Below are positions 1-9,731 of a stretch of 64,000 nt of DNA, piece after piece. The DNA is from JAMXLG01 sp963818925. Its GTDB lineage: Bacteria; Vulcanimicrobiota; Vulcanimicrobiia; Vulcanimicrobiales; Vulcanimicrobiaceae. Below the pieces are notes generated by a model, which made no database searches, was not told the origin of the DNA, and saw only the letters and a program-made list of their open reading frames with translations. Made by a program: the position numbers and the translations under genes. Position 1 is the stretch's first letter, and every line of letters starts with the position of its first letter. The stretch covers positions 2,790,001 through 2,854,000 of the forward strand of contig CAWFTN010000001.1 in the NCBI GenBank assembly GCA_963818925.1, read 5' to 3'.

Positions 1-1854
1 TTATATGGCGCTGCAAATCGGACGCCGTATGTTAAAGACGGTATCGAGCGCTTTATCGTCCACGGCGATACGAACGCCGTCAATCCGAACTTGCGGGGCA
101 CGAAGGTCAGCGCGCACTATCCGCTCTCGCTCGCCGGAGGTGAGCGGCGAACGATCCTCTTACGCCTGAGCGACACACCGGTTGAGCATCCTTTCGATTC
201 TGCGTTCGACGAGATCTTCAAAACGCGCATCGAGGAAGCCGACACATTTTACGACGAGATCAATCCGTTCCATTCGGACGTCGAAGCGCGCCGCGTGCAG
301 CGGCAAGCGTTTGCGGGACTCCTCTGGTCCAAGCAGTTCTATCACTATAATCTCCCGCGCTGGCTCAACGGCGATCCGCTACAGCCACAACCGCCGGAGC
401 AACGCAAGCTCGGGCGCAACCACGACTGGACGCATTTCGATGCGGCGGAAGTCATGTCGATGCCGGACACGTGGGAGTACCCGTGGTTTGCGGCATGGGA
501 TCTCGCGTTTCACACCGTTGCCTTTGCTTTGATCGATCCGGAGTTTGCAAAGAACCAGCTCATCCTGCTCAAACGCGAGTGGTTCATGCATCCCAACGGC
601 CAGGTGCCGGCGTATGAGTGGGCGTTCAACGACGTGAACCCGCCGGTCCACGCGTGGGCCGCGCTGCGTGTCTATCAAATCGAACAGAAGGAACGAGGAC
701 GCGGCGATCTGGCGTTTCTCGAGCGCATGTTTCAGAAGCTCTTGCTCAACTTTACGTGGTGGGTCAATCGTAAAGACGCGCAGGGCAACAACGTCTTTCA
801 AGGCGGCTTTCTCGGTCTCGACAACATCGGCGTCTTCGACCGCAGCGCGCCGTTGCCGGGCGGCGGGTTTCTGAATCAGTCCGACGGCACGAGCTGGATG
901 GGCATATACACGCTCAACATGCTCGCGATTGCGATCGAACTCGCGATCCACAATCCCATCTACGAAGATATCGCGACCAAGTTCTTCGAGCACTTTCTCT
1001 ATATTGCCGACGCGATAAATCGCCTCGGCGGTCACGGCTTGTGGGACGACGAGGACGGTTTCTACTACGACATGTTGATGTGCGACGACGGCCGGGCGAT
1101 TCCAATGAAGGTGTACTCGGCGGTCGGGATCCTTCCGTTGCTCGCCGTTCAAATCGTCGAACCCGAAGAGCTCGAGGCGCTGCCGTCGTTCAAACGGCGC
1201 CTCGAGTGGTTCATCGAAAAACGCCCGAACCTCTCGCAGAACGTCGCCAGCATGACGGAGCCCGGCGTCGGTAAACGGCGTTTGCTTTCGATCGTCGATC
1301 GCCATCAAGGCTTGCGCATTTTGCAAAAACTACTCGATGAGTCGGCATTTTTGAGCCCGTACGGAGTTCGCAGCGTTTCTCGATATCATGCAGAGCACCC
1401 GTTCGTGCTGAATCTCGACGGCCGCGAGTACCGCGTCGATTACGAGCCGGGACAATCGACGAGCGGCGTATTCGGTGGAAACTCAAATTGGCGCGGACCA
1501 ATTTGGTTTCCCTTGAACTTTTTGCTGATCGAAGCCCTGCAACGGTTTCACCACTATCTCGGCGATTCGGTAAAAATTGAATGTCCGACCGGCAGCGGGC
1601 AGGTGCTAGACCTTTGGGAAGTGGCGTCATTGCTCTCGGAGCGCTTGATCGATATCTTCCTTCCGGATGCGAACGGCAATCGTCCCGTGTTCGGCGGCGT
1701 AGAAAAATTCAATCGCGATCCGCATTGGCGCGACTACATTCCGTTCTATGAATACTTCCACGGCGACACCGGCAAGGGACTTGGCGCAAGCCATCAAACC
1801 GGCTGGACGGCACTCGTTGCCAAACTGATCGAACAGCGCAGTGAATATGGGTAG
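1..1854 (+). CDS. MGH1-like glycoside hydrolase (alpha-glucosidase type), 5' truncated by the window edge
   Basis: The frame is open from base 1 with no stop, and the residues before the first possible start (TTG at 91) already look coding, so the gene begins upstream of the window. What remains is the (alpha/alpha)6-barrel part of MGH1/GH63-like glucosidases. Landmarks seen are YPWFAAWD near codon 160, the aromatic-rich YEWAFNDVNPPVHAW, GGFLGLDNIG, NQSDGTSWMG, NWRGPIWFP and a C-terminal HQTGWTA. Family members of about 870-890 residues are glucosidases acting on alpha-glucosides or glucosylated small molecules, and they often sit in glycogen/trehalose loci. The neighbours here (glycosyltransferase, glgB, glgX, malQ) fit a role in alpha-glucan turnover. 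The exact substrate cannot be read from sequence. It ends 10 bases before the next gene, so the two are probably co-transcribed. Confidence 0.8.
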   Translation, partial: LYGAANRTPYVKDGIERFIVHGDTNAVNPNLRGTKVSAHYPLSLAGGERRTILLRLSDTPVEHPFDSAFDEIFKTRIEEADTFYDEINPFHSDVEARRVQRQAFAGLLWSKQFYHYNLPRWLNGDPLQPQPPEQRKLGRNHDWTHFDAAEVMSMPDTWEYPWFAAWDLAFHTVAFALIDPEFAKNQLILLKREWFMHPNGQVPAYEWAFNDVNPPVHAWAALRVYQIEQKERGRGDLAFLERMFQKLLLNFTWWVNRKDAQGNNVFQGGFLGLDNIGVFDRSAPLPGGGFLNQSDGTSWMGIYTLNMLAIAIELAIHNPIYEDIATKFFEHFLYIADAINRLGGHGLWDDEDGFYYDMLMCDDGRAIPMKVYSAVGILPLLAVQIVEPEELEALPSFKRRLEWFIEKRPNLSQNVASMTEPGVGKRRLLSIVDRHQGLRILQKLLDESAFLSPYGVRSVSRYHAEHPFVLNLDGREYRVDYEPGQSTSGVFGGNSNWRGPIWFPLNFLLIEALQRFHHYLGDSVKIECPTGSGQVLDLWEVASLLSERLIDIFLPDANGNRPVFGGVEKFNRDPHWRDYIPFYEYFHGDTGKGLGASHQTGWTALVAKLIEQRSEYG

Positions 1855-1864
1855 AGAGTAACGC

Positions 1865-3133
1865 ATGGCACGTTATCCGCATTTACCGCGACGCGCCGTC
1901 GTTTTGTCCTTCGAAGGCCCGGACCGTTATGCAATGGTCGGCGGCCTCGGCGTGCGCGCGTCGGAACTGAGCGTTGCGCTTTCCGACGCGGGCTTCGACA
2001 CCGATTTAATCTACGTCGGCGATCCGTCGTTGCCGGCCGTGGAACAACGCGGTGAACGCTTGACGCTGCGCCGGTGGTGCCAGTGGATTTCGGCGTATCA
2101 TCCGCAAGGCGTCTACGATGGCGAATCGGGCAAAATCAACGACTACGGTTCGAGCGTGCCGGCGTTTCTTCTCGCAGACGTCGTCGAACCGGCGGTAGCG
2201 CGCGGAGAACGCGTGCTCGTGCTCGCCGAGGATTGGCAAGTCGTTCCAGCGGTGCTCGGACTTGATGCGTTGCTGCGCCGCGCGGGGATACGCGAAGGCG
2301 CGACGATCGTTTGGAACGCCAACAACACGTACGGATTCGAGACGATCGACTTCCCGGCGCTCGCGGCGGCCGCGCACATCACGGTCGTGAGCCGGTACAT
2401 GAAGTTCGAACTCGCGTTACGCGATGCCGAGTCGCTCGTAATTCCGAACGGGATTCCCGAGCGCATCTTCGACGAAGTCAAAGCGAGCGACGTTGCGTAC
2501 TTACGCCGGGTCTTCGACGCGCGGCACATGTTGCTTAAAGTCGGACGATTCGATCCGGACAAACGCTGGCTGCAGGCGATCGATGCCGTCGCCGATCTGC
2601 GCGATGCCGGAACGCAGGTGCAATTGATCGTACGTGGTGGAAAGGAACCGTATGCGAGCGTCGTTTTCGGACGCGCCGTCCAGCGCGGCTTGCACATCGA
2701 AGATGTGACGTTCGAGTCAGCGACCGTCGAAGCGATTGCGGATAGACTCGCCGCATCGAAAGCCGACATCGTAAACGTTCGCAGCTTCCTTCCCGACGCG
2801 ATGCTGTATACGCTCTACGGTGCGGTCGACGCCGTCCTCGCGAACAGCGGCAAGGAGCCGTTCGGGCTCGTCGGTCTCGAAGTCATGGCTTCGGGCGGCA
2901 TCGCCGTCTGCGGTTCCACCGGCGAAGATTACGCGCGCGCATTCGACAACGCAATCGTCTGCGACACCAGCGATCCGCTTGAACTTGCAACGTATCTCGA
3001 CGGCCTCTTCGACAACACCGCAATCCAAAGCCGCATCCGCGAAAACGCCCCGGACACCGCACGCCAATTCTCCTGGCCCAACGTTCTCGACGTCCTCGAC
3101 GCCAAAGTAGCCTTCATGTCCGAACGCACATAG
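1865..3133 (+). CDS. Glycosyltransferase, GT4/GT5-like (possible alpha-glucan synthase)
   Basis: This is a 422-residue GT-B fold glycosyltransferase. Near residue 25 it has a glycine-rich MVGGLGVRASEL segment resembling the nucleotide-sugar loop of glycogen synthases. The C-terminal half carries the EX7E-type signature KEPFGLVGLEVMASG around residue 325, which binds the donor nucleotide sugar in GT4/GT5 enzymes. ATG follows a purine-rich gtagagag. The gene lies 10 bases behind the glucosidase gene and faces glycogen genes, so synthesis or extension of an alpha-glucan is plausible, but donor and acceptor are unknown. No other glycogen synthase, glgC or glgP is visible in the window. It converges on the next gene with a 17-base gap. 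Confidence 0.75.
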   Translation: MARYPHLPRRAVVLSFEGPDRYAMVGGLGVRASELSVALSDAGFDTDLIYVGDPSLPAVEQRGERLTLRRWCQWISAYHPQGVYDGESGKINDYGSSVPAFLLADVVEPAVARGERVLVLAEDWQVVPAVLGLDALLRRAGIREGATIVWNANNTYGFETIDFPALAAAAHITVVSRYMKFELALRDAESLVIPNGIPERIFDEVKASDVAYLRRVFDARHMLLKVGRFDPDKRWLQAIDAVADLRDAGTQVQLIVRGGKEPYASVVFGRAVQRGLHIEDVTFESATVEAIADRLAASKADIVNVRSFLPDAMLYTLYGAVDAVLANSGKEPFGLVGLEVMASGGIAVCGSTGEDYARAFDNAIVCDTSDPLELATYLDGLFDNTAIQSRIRENAPDTARQFSWPNVLDVLDAKVAFMSERT

Positions 3134-3150
3134 CCGTCGGACTCGTCGTG

Positions 3151-5649
3151 TCAGGTGTTTACCAATTCTTCGATGCGGGTGCCCATTTTTTCGGCATAGT
3201 CGGTTGCGTCGCCGTCGCTTGGGGCTTCGGCGTAGACGGTGAAGGTTGGATCGCTGGAATCGGGGAGAACGAGCACCCAGCCGCCGTCGCGTTTGACGCG
3301 CAGGCCTTCGAAAAGTTCGATCTCGCTGCGCTTCTGCTCGGCGATGAGCGTGCGCATGACGCGACCTTTGTGCTCCCACGGACACGGGACGCGCACGGTC
3401 GCGATGTGCCATGACGGCAACATATCGACGAGTTCGCTGAGCGGGCCGCCTTCGCGCGCCAACAGATCCATCAGCTTCGCGGAGCCGTACAACGCATCGA
3501 ACGCGGGATGCATCTCGGGGAAGATGACTTCGAAGTTCGCACTTCCGGCAAACGCCAGGTCTTTGCCTTGCGATTCCGCAAGCGCCATCAGCGAGCGGCG
3601 ATCGCTGCGCGCGCGAATGACCTTTGCGTCGTACTCCTTGGCCATATCGTCGATTGCGCTCGGCGCCATCACGGGAACGGCGATCGTCTTTGCGCCCGCG
3701 CGTACGACGATCAACGTCAACAACGCGATCAGCTCGTTGTGATCGATCACGCGCCCCTTGTCGTCAACCACCGCGAACGTTTCCCCGTCGTGATCGAGCA
3801 GCAAGCCGAGATCGGCGTTCAACGTGCAGACGATGTCGCTAAGTTGCTCGAGCATATGTTCGCGATCGCCGCCGCGCGTGCCGACGCGGCTGTCGTCGAA
3901 GTACGCGTTGAGCGCGATCGTATCGATGTTCAGCGTGCTCAAGATACGCGGAAGCACCAGCGCCGCGTTACCATATGCGTAATCGACGACGATGCGGAAT
4001 CGCCGCTCTTGCAGCGCTTCCGGCGCGAGCGCCGAGAGAAACGCGCTCGTATAATTTTCGAGTGCGCGCGCCGGGAAGCCCAATCGACCGACGTCGTCCA
4101 TGCTGACGCGGCGGAAATCTTCGCGAAAAAACAGATTTTCGATCTTGCGTTCCGTCGCTTTGTCGACGTTGATCCCGCTGCGATCGAAGAATTCGAAGAG
4201 CAGCGAGCGATCGTCGCTGGGCGCGACACGCGTGTGCACGCAGCCGTCGCCGCCGTTGCGCGTCGCAAAGCGCGAGAGCGGCAGCGGAAACGAGCGGAGA
4301 TCTTCGACGTTGATACCGACCGCGAGCAAGCCGGAGATCACGCAGCGGTTCATGATGCGGCTCGACGGATGCGTGTCGCGGCTGGTCATCACCGTTTCGC
4401 CGGGACGCAAGAACGACCCGAACGCTTGACCGAGCTTCAGCGCGAACTCCGGCGTGATTTCGAGATTCGCAAGTCCCGTTACACCTTCACCGCCGAAGAG
4501 CGAGCCGGGCCACTTGATGCCGTAAATCAGCGACATCGATACAATCGATCCGGAGCTGACGTTCTTCTCGGGCCACAATTTCAAATGCGGACGGACGATC
4601 GCCGAAGCACCGATCGTGCATCGCTCGCCGACGACCGTGCCTTCGCCGATGCTCGCGCGCTCCTTGACGATCGTGCGGTTTGCAATCGTACAGTCTTCCA
4701 GTTCGGCATCAGCGCCGACGTATACGTCTTCCCACAGCACGGAACGGCGTACGGTCGCGCCGGTTTCGACGGTCGCGTCGTTACCGATGCATGCCGGACC
4801 CTCGATCGTAACGTCGGGACCGATCTTCACACGGTCACCCAGTTGAACTGGTCCGTCGATCGTTGAGGTGGGATCGATATGGCAATCGACGCCGGCCCAT
4901 AGTTCGGGACGCACTTCGAACTGCGGCCGTTGCGTTCGCACGACGCCGGAGATCACGTCATAGTTCGCTTGTTGATACTGCTGCAAATTGCCGACGTCCG
5001 CCCAATAGTCGGAAATCACGTGACCGCCGAGGCGTTTTCCGTCGCGCAGCATGCGCGGGAAGAGATCCTTGGAAAAATCGTAGTTCTTCCCGGCTTCCAT
5101 GTAATCGAGAATCTCGGGCTCGAGCACGTAGATGCCGGTGTTGATCGTATCGGAGAAGACTTCACCCCAGGACGGCTTCTCCATGAAGCGCGTGATCTGT
5201 CCGTCGTCGTCCGTAATCACGACGCCGAATTCGAGCGGGTTGCTGACGCGCCAGAGCGCGATCGTTGCATCGTTCTTCGCCGCGCGGTGCGCTTCGATCA
5301 CCGACGTGAGATCGAGATCGGTCATCGCGTCGCCCGAGATGATGATGAACGTTCCGCTCCGCAAGAAGCTCTCCGCCATCTTCACCGCTCCCGCGGTGCC
5401 GAGCGGCGTATCCTCGACGACGTAACGCATGTTCACGCCCATCGCCGACCCGTCACCGAAGTATGTTTCGATTTCGTCGGCGAGGTAGTGCAGGGTCGCC
5501 ACGATATCGGTGATGCCATGCGAGCGAAGCAACTCGACGATGTGATGCATCACCGGCCGATTCCCAATCGGCGCGAGCGGTTTGGGACGTCTGGAAGTCA
5601 GCGGACGCAGTCGCGATCCTTCTCCTCCGGCCATCACCACGGCTTTCAT
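3151..5649 (-). CDS. Mannose-1-phosphate guanylyltransferase-like / phosphomannomutase-like fusion
   Basis: 832 residues in three parts. Residues 1-240 form a nucleotidyltransferase domain with the AGGEGSRLRPLT signature at 7-18 and the metal-site motif SGDAMTD near 105. Residues about 255-365 are left-handed beta-helix hexapeptide repeats. Residues about 385-832 are a phosphohexomutase-like domain. The first two parts indicate NDP-sugar synthesis (GDP-mannose or a related sugar nucleotide). The mutase part is degenerate: there is no canonical TASHNP phosphoserine loop, the metal loop reads LDHDGETF instead of DGDxDR, and the phosphate loop reads LPDSSDPTF. Such fusions with altered mutase motifs are known in cyanobacteria and relatives, so it may be structural or regulatory. 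The start overlaps the malQ stop as ATGA, so it is translationally coupled as the last gene of the glgB-glgX-malQ operon. Confidence 0.8.
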   Translation of the reverse strand: MKAVVMAGGEGSRLRPLTSRRPKPLAPIGNRPVMHHIVELLRSHGITDIVATLHYLADEIETYFGDGSAMGVNMRYVVEDTPLGTAGAVKMAESFLRSGTFIIISGDAMTDLDLTSVIEAHRAAKNDATIALWRVSNPLEFGVVITDDDGQITRFMEKPSWGEVFSDTINTGIYVLEPEILDYMEAGKNYDFSKDLFPRMLRDGKRLGGHVISDYWADVGNLQQYQQANYDVISGVVRTQRPQFEVRPELWAGVDCHIDPTSTIDGPVQLGDRVKIGPDVTIEGPACIGNDATVETGATVRRSVLWEDVYVGADAELEDCTIANRTIVKERASIGEGTVVGERCTIGASAIVRPHLKLWPEKNVSSGSIVSMSLIYGIKWPGSLFGGEGVTGLANLEITPEFALKLGQAFGSFLRPGETVMTSRDTHPSSRIMNRCVISGLLAVGINVEDLRSFPLPLSRFATRNGGDGCVHTRVAPSDDRSLLFEFFDRSGINVDKATERKIENLFFREDFRRVSMDDVGRLGFPARALENYTSAFLSALAPEALQERRFRIVVDYAYGNAALVLPRILSTLNIDTIALNAYFDDSRVGTRGGDREHMLEQLSDIVCTLNADLGLLLDHDGETFAVVDDKGRVIDHNELIALLTLIVVRAGAKTIAVPVMAPSAIDDMAKEYDAKVIRARSDRRSLMALAESQGKDLAFAGSANFEVIFPEMHPAFDALYGSAKLMDLLAREGGPLSELVDMLPSWHIATVRVPCPWEHKGRVMRTLIAEQKRSEIELFEGLRVKRDGGWVLVLPDSSDPTFTVYAEAPSDGDATDYAEKMGTRIEELVNT

Positions 5650-7598
5650 GCTACGACCTCCCGATTCAGCGGCCGCTCCTCTTGCATGATGCGGAGAATT
5701 GCGGCGAACGTATCGTTGGTTTCAAGAGCGTCGATTGGTACGGCGAGCTTGCGCTTCCAGTTTGGTTCTTCCGTAGTCGTTCCCGGAACGTTGACTTGTT
5801 CACGCTGTGCAAGCAAGTCCTCAAGTTGTACGAGTACCACGCGCGATTCCGCTCGCGCGAGAAACCGGTGCACCGCGTGGAGGACGCCCTCTTCATCGAC
5901 GTCCATTTCCTCTCGCAGACACCCCGCGTCGCGAAGCGCCGACAGAAGCGCGGCGCGCGAGCAGACGCGTTCGTCGCGCTCTTCATCCGCCGATTGCGCG
6001 TCGATCCAGCCCAGCCGTTCGCGCGTGTCGATGTCGGTACCGTGCCACCAGCCGGCGAGGGTCGGCAAGTCGTGCGTACCGGTGCTTGCGACCGAGTCTG
6101 CCGGGTACTCGCACGGCGGACGGAACGCTCCGTCGTCGCGCTCGAAGAGCAGAACGCGGCACGAAAAGATGCGCTCCGGCGCGAGCCGTTCGCGGAATCC
6201 TTCGGGCACGGTCCCGAGATCCTCGCCGATGACCATGCATCGTTGGAGATGCGACTCCAGTGCAACGATGCCGAGCATCGCTTCGAAGTCGTAATTCACG
6301 TACGCGCCGCCACGTGCCGGACGTTCGCGCGGGATACAGAACAGGCGCCGCAGCCCCATGACGTGGTCGATGCGCAGCGCACCGGCATGGCGCATGTTGG
6401 TGCGCAGCAGCGAGACGAATGGTGCATATGCGCGCGCAAGCAGCGCGCGGGGATGCAGCGGCGGCAGTCCCCAGTTCTGGCCGCAGGCGTTGAGCGGATC
6501 GGGCGGTGCACCGACGGAGAGTCCGAATGCGTACGCGTCGGGATCGGACCACACGTCAACGCTCGCGAGATCCACCCCGACGGCAAGGTCGCGATACAAA
6601 CCGATCGCCATGCCCGAGGCTTCAGCCGCCGCGCGCGCGAGTTGGCGATCGGCGAGCCACTGCAAAAAGACGTAGAATGCGACGCGGCGTTCGTGCGTTT
6701 GCGCAAAGACGCGAACCGCGTGGCTGTCGCGATCGCGAAACTCGGCCGGCCACTGCAGCCAGCTACGAATCGATGCGTCACGTCTCGCGAACATCTCCGC
6801 GATCGCTTCATAGACGGCGGTCGCGCGAACATCCGGTTCGCGCGCAACGAATGCCTCGAGTTTGCCGTCGACGTCGACGGCATCGAAGATGGTCTCGAGC
6901 GCGGCGACCTTTGCGCGCGCGACGCCGGCGTAGTCGACGAATTCGATCGCTCGCAACGCGGCGGCAGCAGCGTCATCGATCATCACGCCGAATTCTCGCG
7001 CGGCCGCCGCGACATCGATATAGAGCGCGCTGAGATAGCGGCGGCTGAGCGGCGCGTACGGGCTCGCCGCTTCCGGATTCGTCAAGTGCAGCTGATGGAG
7101 CGGGTTGAGGCCGATCAAGGACCCGCCGTTTCGCTTTGTCATTGCAACGAGCGAACGCAGATCGCCAAAGTCGCCGATTCCCCAGTTCGTGTCGGAACGC
7201 AGCGCGTAGAGCTGTGCGCTCGAACCCCAGACACGCTCGATATCGACGCCGGGGTCAACGTACGCTTGACGCGGTGCAATGATTGCGCGAGTCGTTTCGG
7301 ATCCGATTTCAAGATCGTAGTATCCGGGTTCCGTTGCAGAATCGAGCGCTTTGCGGATCGGATCCGGCCATGAAGCGCTCTCGCCTTCTCGCACGACATA
7401 CACCGGCTTGATCGGATGCAAGCCGTCGGCAACGCGAGCGTCGCGTAACACGCGAGCCGCGCTCGCTTCGTCGGCGACGTCGTAGCCGAGTGCATTCAGA
7501 ATCGCCAGCTTGCTCTCTATGCTGACCTCGGCGCGACGGCCGAACGCATCGGCATAGTTATCATCGACTCCGGCGTAGGTGAGCAGTTCGTCGATCAT
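5646..7598 (-). CDS. malQ: 4-alpha-glucanotransferase (amylomaltase), GH77
   Basis: 650 residues with the GH77 signatures in order: the nucleophile region LRIDHVMGLRRLFCIP, the acid/base region GEDLGTVPEGFR, and GTHDLPTLAGWW near the C-terminus. The enzyme transfers alpha-1,4-glucan segments between maltodextrins and works with debranching and branching enzymes in glycogen turnover in the cytoplasm. The N-terminal part (about 150 residues) is a variable family extension. It starts at ATG 3 bases after the glgX stop, and its own stop overlaps the following nucleotidyltransferase gene by 4 bases, so it is an internal operon gene. Confidence 0.93.
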   Translation of the reverse strand: MIDELLTYAGVDDNYADAFGRRAEVSIESKLAILNALGYDVADEASAARVLRDARVADGLHPIKPVYVVREGESASWPDPIRKALDSATEPGYYDLEIGSETTRAIIAPRQAYVDPGVDIERVWGSSAQLYALRSDTNWGIGDFGDLRSLVAMTKRNGGSLIGLNPLHQLHLTNPEAASPYAPLSRRYLSALYIDVAAAAREFGVMIDDAAAAALRAIEFVDYAGVARAKVAALETIFDAVDVDGKLEAFVAREPDVRATAVYEAIAEMFARRDASIRSWLQWPAEFRDRDSHAVRVFAQTHERRVAFYVFLQWLADRQLARAAAEASGMAIGLYRDLAVGVDLASVDVWSDPDAYAFGLSVGAPPDPLNACGQNWGLPPLHPRALLARAYAPFVSLLRTNMRHAGALRIDHVMGLRRLFCIPRERPARGGAYVNYDFEAMLGIVALESHLQRCMVIGEDLGTVPEGFRERLAPERIFSCRVLLFERDDGAFRPPCEYPADSVASTGTHDLPTLAGWWHGTDIDTRERLGWIDAQSADEERDERVCSRAALLSALRDAGCLREEMDVDEEGVLHAVHRFLARAESRVVLVQLEDLLAQREQVNVPGTTTEEPNWKRKLAVPIDALETNDTFAAILRIMQEERPLNREVVA

Positions 7599-7601
7599 CG
7601 A

Positions 7602-9731
7602 TCACTCGGCAACGAGCAGCGCGAGCGTCCGCGCGCGTAGCGCGAACGCGGCGTTCGGTAGAAACCGCGTATCGGGCGCAAGCGGCACCGGACGCGTCGT
7701 GTCGATTAACAATTTCCACCCGTGGAACAACGGAATCGCAGGAAGCGTGAACGCGATGTCGTGGTCGTGCGCGTTCATCAGCACCAAAAACGTTTCGTCG
7801 AACTCCGGATATCCACGTAGACTGATGAAGCGATCGGCGGTATCACCACCGAGCATTGCGCCGAGCACGCGCACGGAACCGTTGTGCCAGTCGTGGTCCG
7901 TCATCTCGATGCCCGACGGGTTGATCCAGGTGATGTCCTTGAGCCCGCTCGGACCGATCGCCGTTCCCTTGAAGAACTGCGGACGACGGAAGACGGGATG
8001 CGCTTTGCGGACGGTGATGAGATCGCGCAAGAAGTCGACGAGTTCGGGATCGAACGTCACGTCAGTCCACGAAATCCAGCCGATTTCATTGTCCTGGCAA
8101 TACGCATTGTTGTTACCGTACTGCGTATTGCTCAACTCATCGCCACCGAGAATCATCGGCACGCCTTGCGAGAGCAGGAGCGACGCGAGCAGATTGCGCT
8201 TCTGCTGGGCGCGAAGGTGGTTCACGGTTGCATCGTGCGTGGGTCCTTCGATGCCGCAATTCCAACTGTAGTTCGCCGAATGGCCGTCCTGGTTGCTTTC
8301 CAGATTCGCTTCGTTGTGCTTCTCGTTGTAGCTAACGAGATCGTTGAGGGTGAAGCCGTCGTGCGCGGTAGCGAAGTTGATACTCGAGCGCGGGCGGCGT
8401 CCGTCGTGATCAAAGATATCGCTCGAACCGGTCAAGCGCGACGCGATCTCGGGAATCATGCCGTCGTTGCCTTGCCAGAAACGGCGAGCCGTATCGCGAT
8501 AGCGGTCGTTCCATTCGGACCATCCCGCCGGAAAGTTGCCGAGTTGATATCCGCCCTCGGAAAGGTCCCACGGTTCGGCGATCAGCTTGACGCGCGATAA
8601 CACCGGGTCTTGCTGCACGGTGTTGAGAAACGCGCTCGAATGAGCGAAACCGCCTTCGCGCCGCCCGAGCGCCGGTGCAAGGTCGAACCGGAAGCCGTCG
8701 ACGTGCATTTCGTTGACCCAATAGCGCATCGAATCGGTGACGAGCTGAAGCGTTCGGGGATGGCTCAAGTTGAACGTGTTGCCGCAGCCCGTGTAATCGA
8801 CGTAATAGCGCTCGTTGTTGGTGTCGAGACGGTAATAGCTCTTGTTGTCGATGCCGCGAAACGAGAGTGTCGGTCCCAGATGATTACCTTCGGCTGTATG
8901 GTTGTATACGACGTCGAGAATCACTTCGATTCCCGCTTCGTGCAACCGCTTCACCATCGTCTTGAATTCGCCGAGCGAGGTGCCCGAGAGATACCGGGGA
9001 TCCGGCGCGAAGAAGCCGATCGAGTTGTAACCCCAATAGTTACGCAAGCGGCGTTCGACCAAGAGCCGGTCGTCGACAAACGCGTGGATCGGCATGAGTT
9101 CGACGGCATTGATTCCGAGGCGCACCAGATATTCGACGATCGACGGCGTCGATAAGCCAGCAAACGTGCCGCGTAATTCCGGCGAGACCATCGGATGCTT
9201 GATGGTGTAGCCGCGCACATGCAGTTCATAGATGATGAGATCGTGCCATCGGGTGTAGAGACGGCGATCGTCGCCCCACGTGAACGCCGTGTCGACGACG
9301 ACGCATTTCGGTATCGCGGCTGCATTGTCGCGGCGGTCGAAGGAAAGATCCCCGCGCGATGAGCCGAGACGATAGCCGAAGTTGGCATCGGTCCATCGCA
9401 CGTGTCCGTAGAGTTGCTTCGCGTAAGGATCGAGCAGGAGTTTGTGATGATTGAAGCGGTGGCCGCGCTCGGGATCGTATGGACCGTAGACGCGATACCC
9501 GTAGAGCGTGCCGCGTTCGATCTCCGGCAGATAACCGTGCCAGACTTGGTCGGTATATTCGGGCAAGACGACGCGGCGCAATTCGCGCACGCCGCGCGAA
9601 TCGAAGATGCACAGCTCGACCTTCTCCGCGTTCTCGGAGAAAATCGCGAAGTTTACGCCGCTGCCGTCCCACGTTGCACCGAGCGGATACGGCCGCCCTG
9701 GAAGTACGGCGGCGCGCCCGAGTACTCTCAC
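7602..9731 (-). CDS. glgX: Glycogen debranching enzyme, GH13_11 (isoamylase type)
   Basis: 709 residues, the normal GlgX length. An N-terminal CBM48-like segment (YPLGATWDGSGVNFAIFSENA) precedes a GH13 barrel with all four conserved regions: DVVYNHTAEG, VDGFRFDLAPALGR (nucleophile Asp), KLIAEPWD (acid/base Glu) and TAHDGFTLNDLVSYNEKHN (transition-state Asp). It hydrolyses alpha-1,6 branches of limit-dextrin glycogen. The GTG start overlaps the glgB stop as GTGA, so the two are translationally coupled. malQ follows 3 bases after its stop. Confidence 0.95.
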   Translation of the reverse strand: MRVLGRAAVLPGRPYPLGATWDGSGVNFAIFSENAEKVELCIFDSRGVRELRRVVLPEYTDQVWHGYLPEIERGTLYGYRVYGPYDPERGHRFNHHKLLLDPYAKQLYGHVRWTDANFGYRLGSSRGDLSFDRRDNAAAIPKCVVVDTAFTWGDDRRLYTRWHDLIIYELHVRGYTIKHPMVSPELRGTFAGLSTPSIVEYLVRLGINAVELMPIHAFVDDRLLVERRLRNYWGYNSIGFFAPDPRYLSGTSLGEFKTMVKRLHEAGIEVILDVVYNHTAEGNHLGPTLSFRGIDNKSYYRLDTNNERYYVDYTGCGNTFNLSHPRTLQLVTDSMRYWVNEMHVDGFRFDLAPALGRREGGFAHSSAFLNTVQQDPVLSRVKLIAEPWDLSEGGYQLGNFPAGWSEWNDRYRDTARRFWQGNDGMIPEIASRLTGSSDIFDHDGRRPRSSINFATAHDGFTLNDLVSYNEKHNEANLESNQDGHSANYSWNCGIEGPTHDATVNHLRAQQKRNLLASLLLSQGVPMILGGDELSNTQYGNNNAYCQDNEIGWISWTDVTFDPELVDFLRDLITVRKAHPVFRRPQFFKGTAIGPSGLKDITWINPSGIEMTDHDWHNGSVRVLGAMLGGDTADRFISLRGYPEFDETFLVLMNAHDHDIAFTLPAIPLFHGWKLLIDTTRPVPLAPDTRFLPNAAFALRARTLALLVAE

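Noticed and set aside
3508..7373. Long plus-strand ORFs (about 450-560 codons) opposite the nucleotidyltransferase fusion and malQ
   Set aside because: They are antisense shadows of genes with clear motifs and have unnatural Arg-rich composition.
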